DNA of 5,467 nt from Phytoactinopolyspora endophytica (GTDB lineage: Bacteria; Actinomycetota; Actinomycetes; Jiangellales; Jiangellaceae), in the NCBI RefSeq assembly GCF_004138495.1, contig NZ_ML142853.1:93665-99131 (forward strand), written 5' to 3'. The first letter of the stretch is position 1. Every line of letters begins with the position of its first letter. Shown in pieces: positions 5,460-5,467 of the stretch. Position numbers and translations under genes: made by a program. The notes beneath the pieces are model-generated. The model was not told the DNA's origin and searched no databases. It saw only the letters and a list, made by a program, of their open reading frames with translations.

Positions 5460-5467
5460 GCCAGGAC

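Overview
The window reads as chromosomal DNA of a high-GC actinobacterium, most likely Streptomyces or a close relative. The grounds are GC-rich codon ends, GTG starts, strong GGAGG-type ribosome binding sites, a TAGGAT -10 box placed for a leaderless GTG start, and protein families whose wording is typical of Streptomyces. I cannot name a species.

Left part (1-3030), all on the minus strand: a two-gene cassette that looks like an anti-phage defence or toxin-type module. The upstream gene (2163-2822) encodes an Abi_2/AbiF-like HEPN protein with the RNase motif R-N-R-I-M-H. Twelve bases later, behind a strong ribosome binding site, starts a large gene (1-2150, cut by the left edge). It joins an AlpA/MerR-like helix-turn-helix, a type I HsdM-like N6-adenine methylase (DPFCGSG and NPPF motifs) and an HsdS-like target-recognition domain in one chain. 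No HsdR-type translocase or other endonuclease is visible. The leader of the HEPN gene holds a 9-bp perfect hairpin enclosing a smaller one, and a plausible minus-strand promoter lies behind it. AbiF-family HEPN genes are known to sit beside a structured non-coding RNA, so this hairpin is the most interesting non-coding element here. The cassette is less GC-rich than the right part and both genes carry TTA codons, which suits an acquired, possibly bldA-dependent, block.

Right part (3131-5459): ordinary metabolic genes. There is a GNAT acetyltransferase (minus), a VOC/glyoxalase-like protein (minus) and, divergently, a short nitrilase-superfamily protein (plus) in which serine replaces the expected catalytic cysteine. 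The 289-base divergent region between the last two holds three 27-28 bp tandem repeats near the VOC gene and a candidate leaderless promoter for the nitrilase-like gene. No tRNA, rRNA, CRISPR array, transposase or integrase was seen.

Working picture (inference): HEPN protein and methylase-specificity fusion form one operon, in which the HEPN RNase may be the effector and the methylase, the hairpin RNA, or both may restrain it. The right-hand genes show no functional link to this module.
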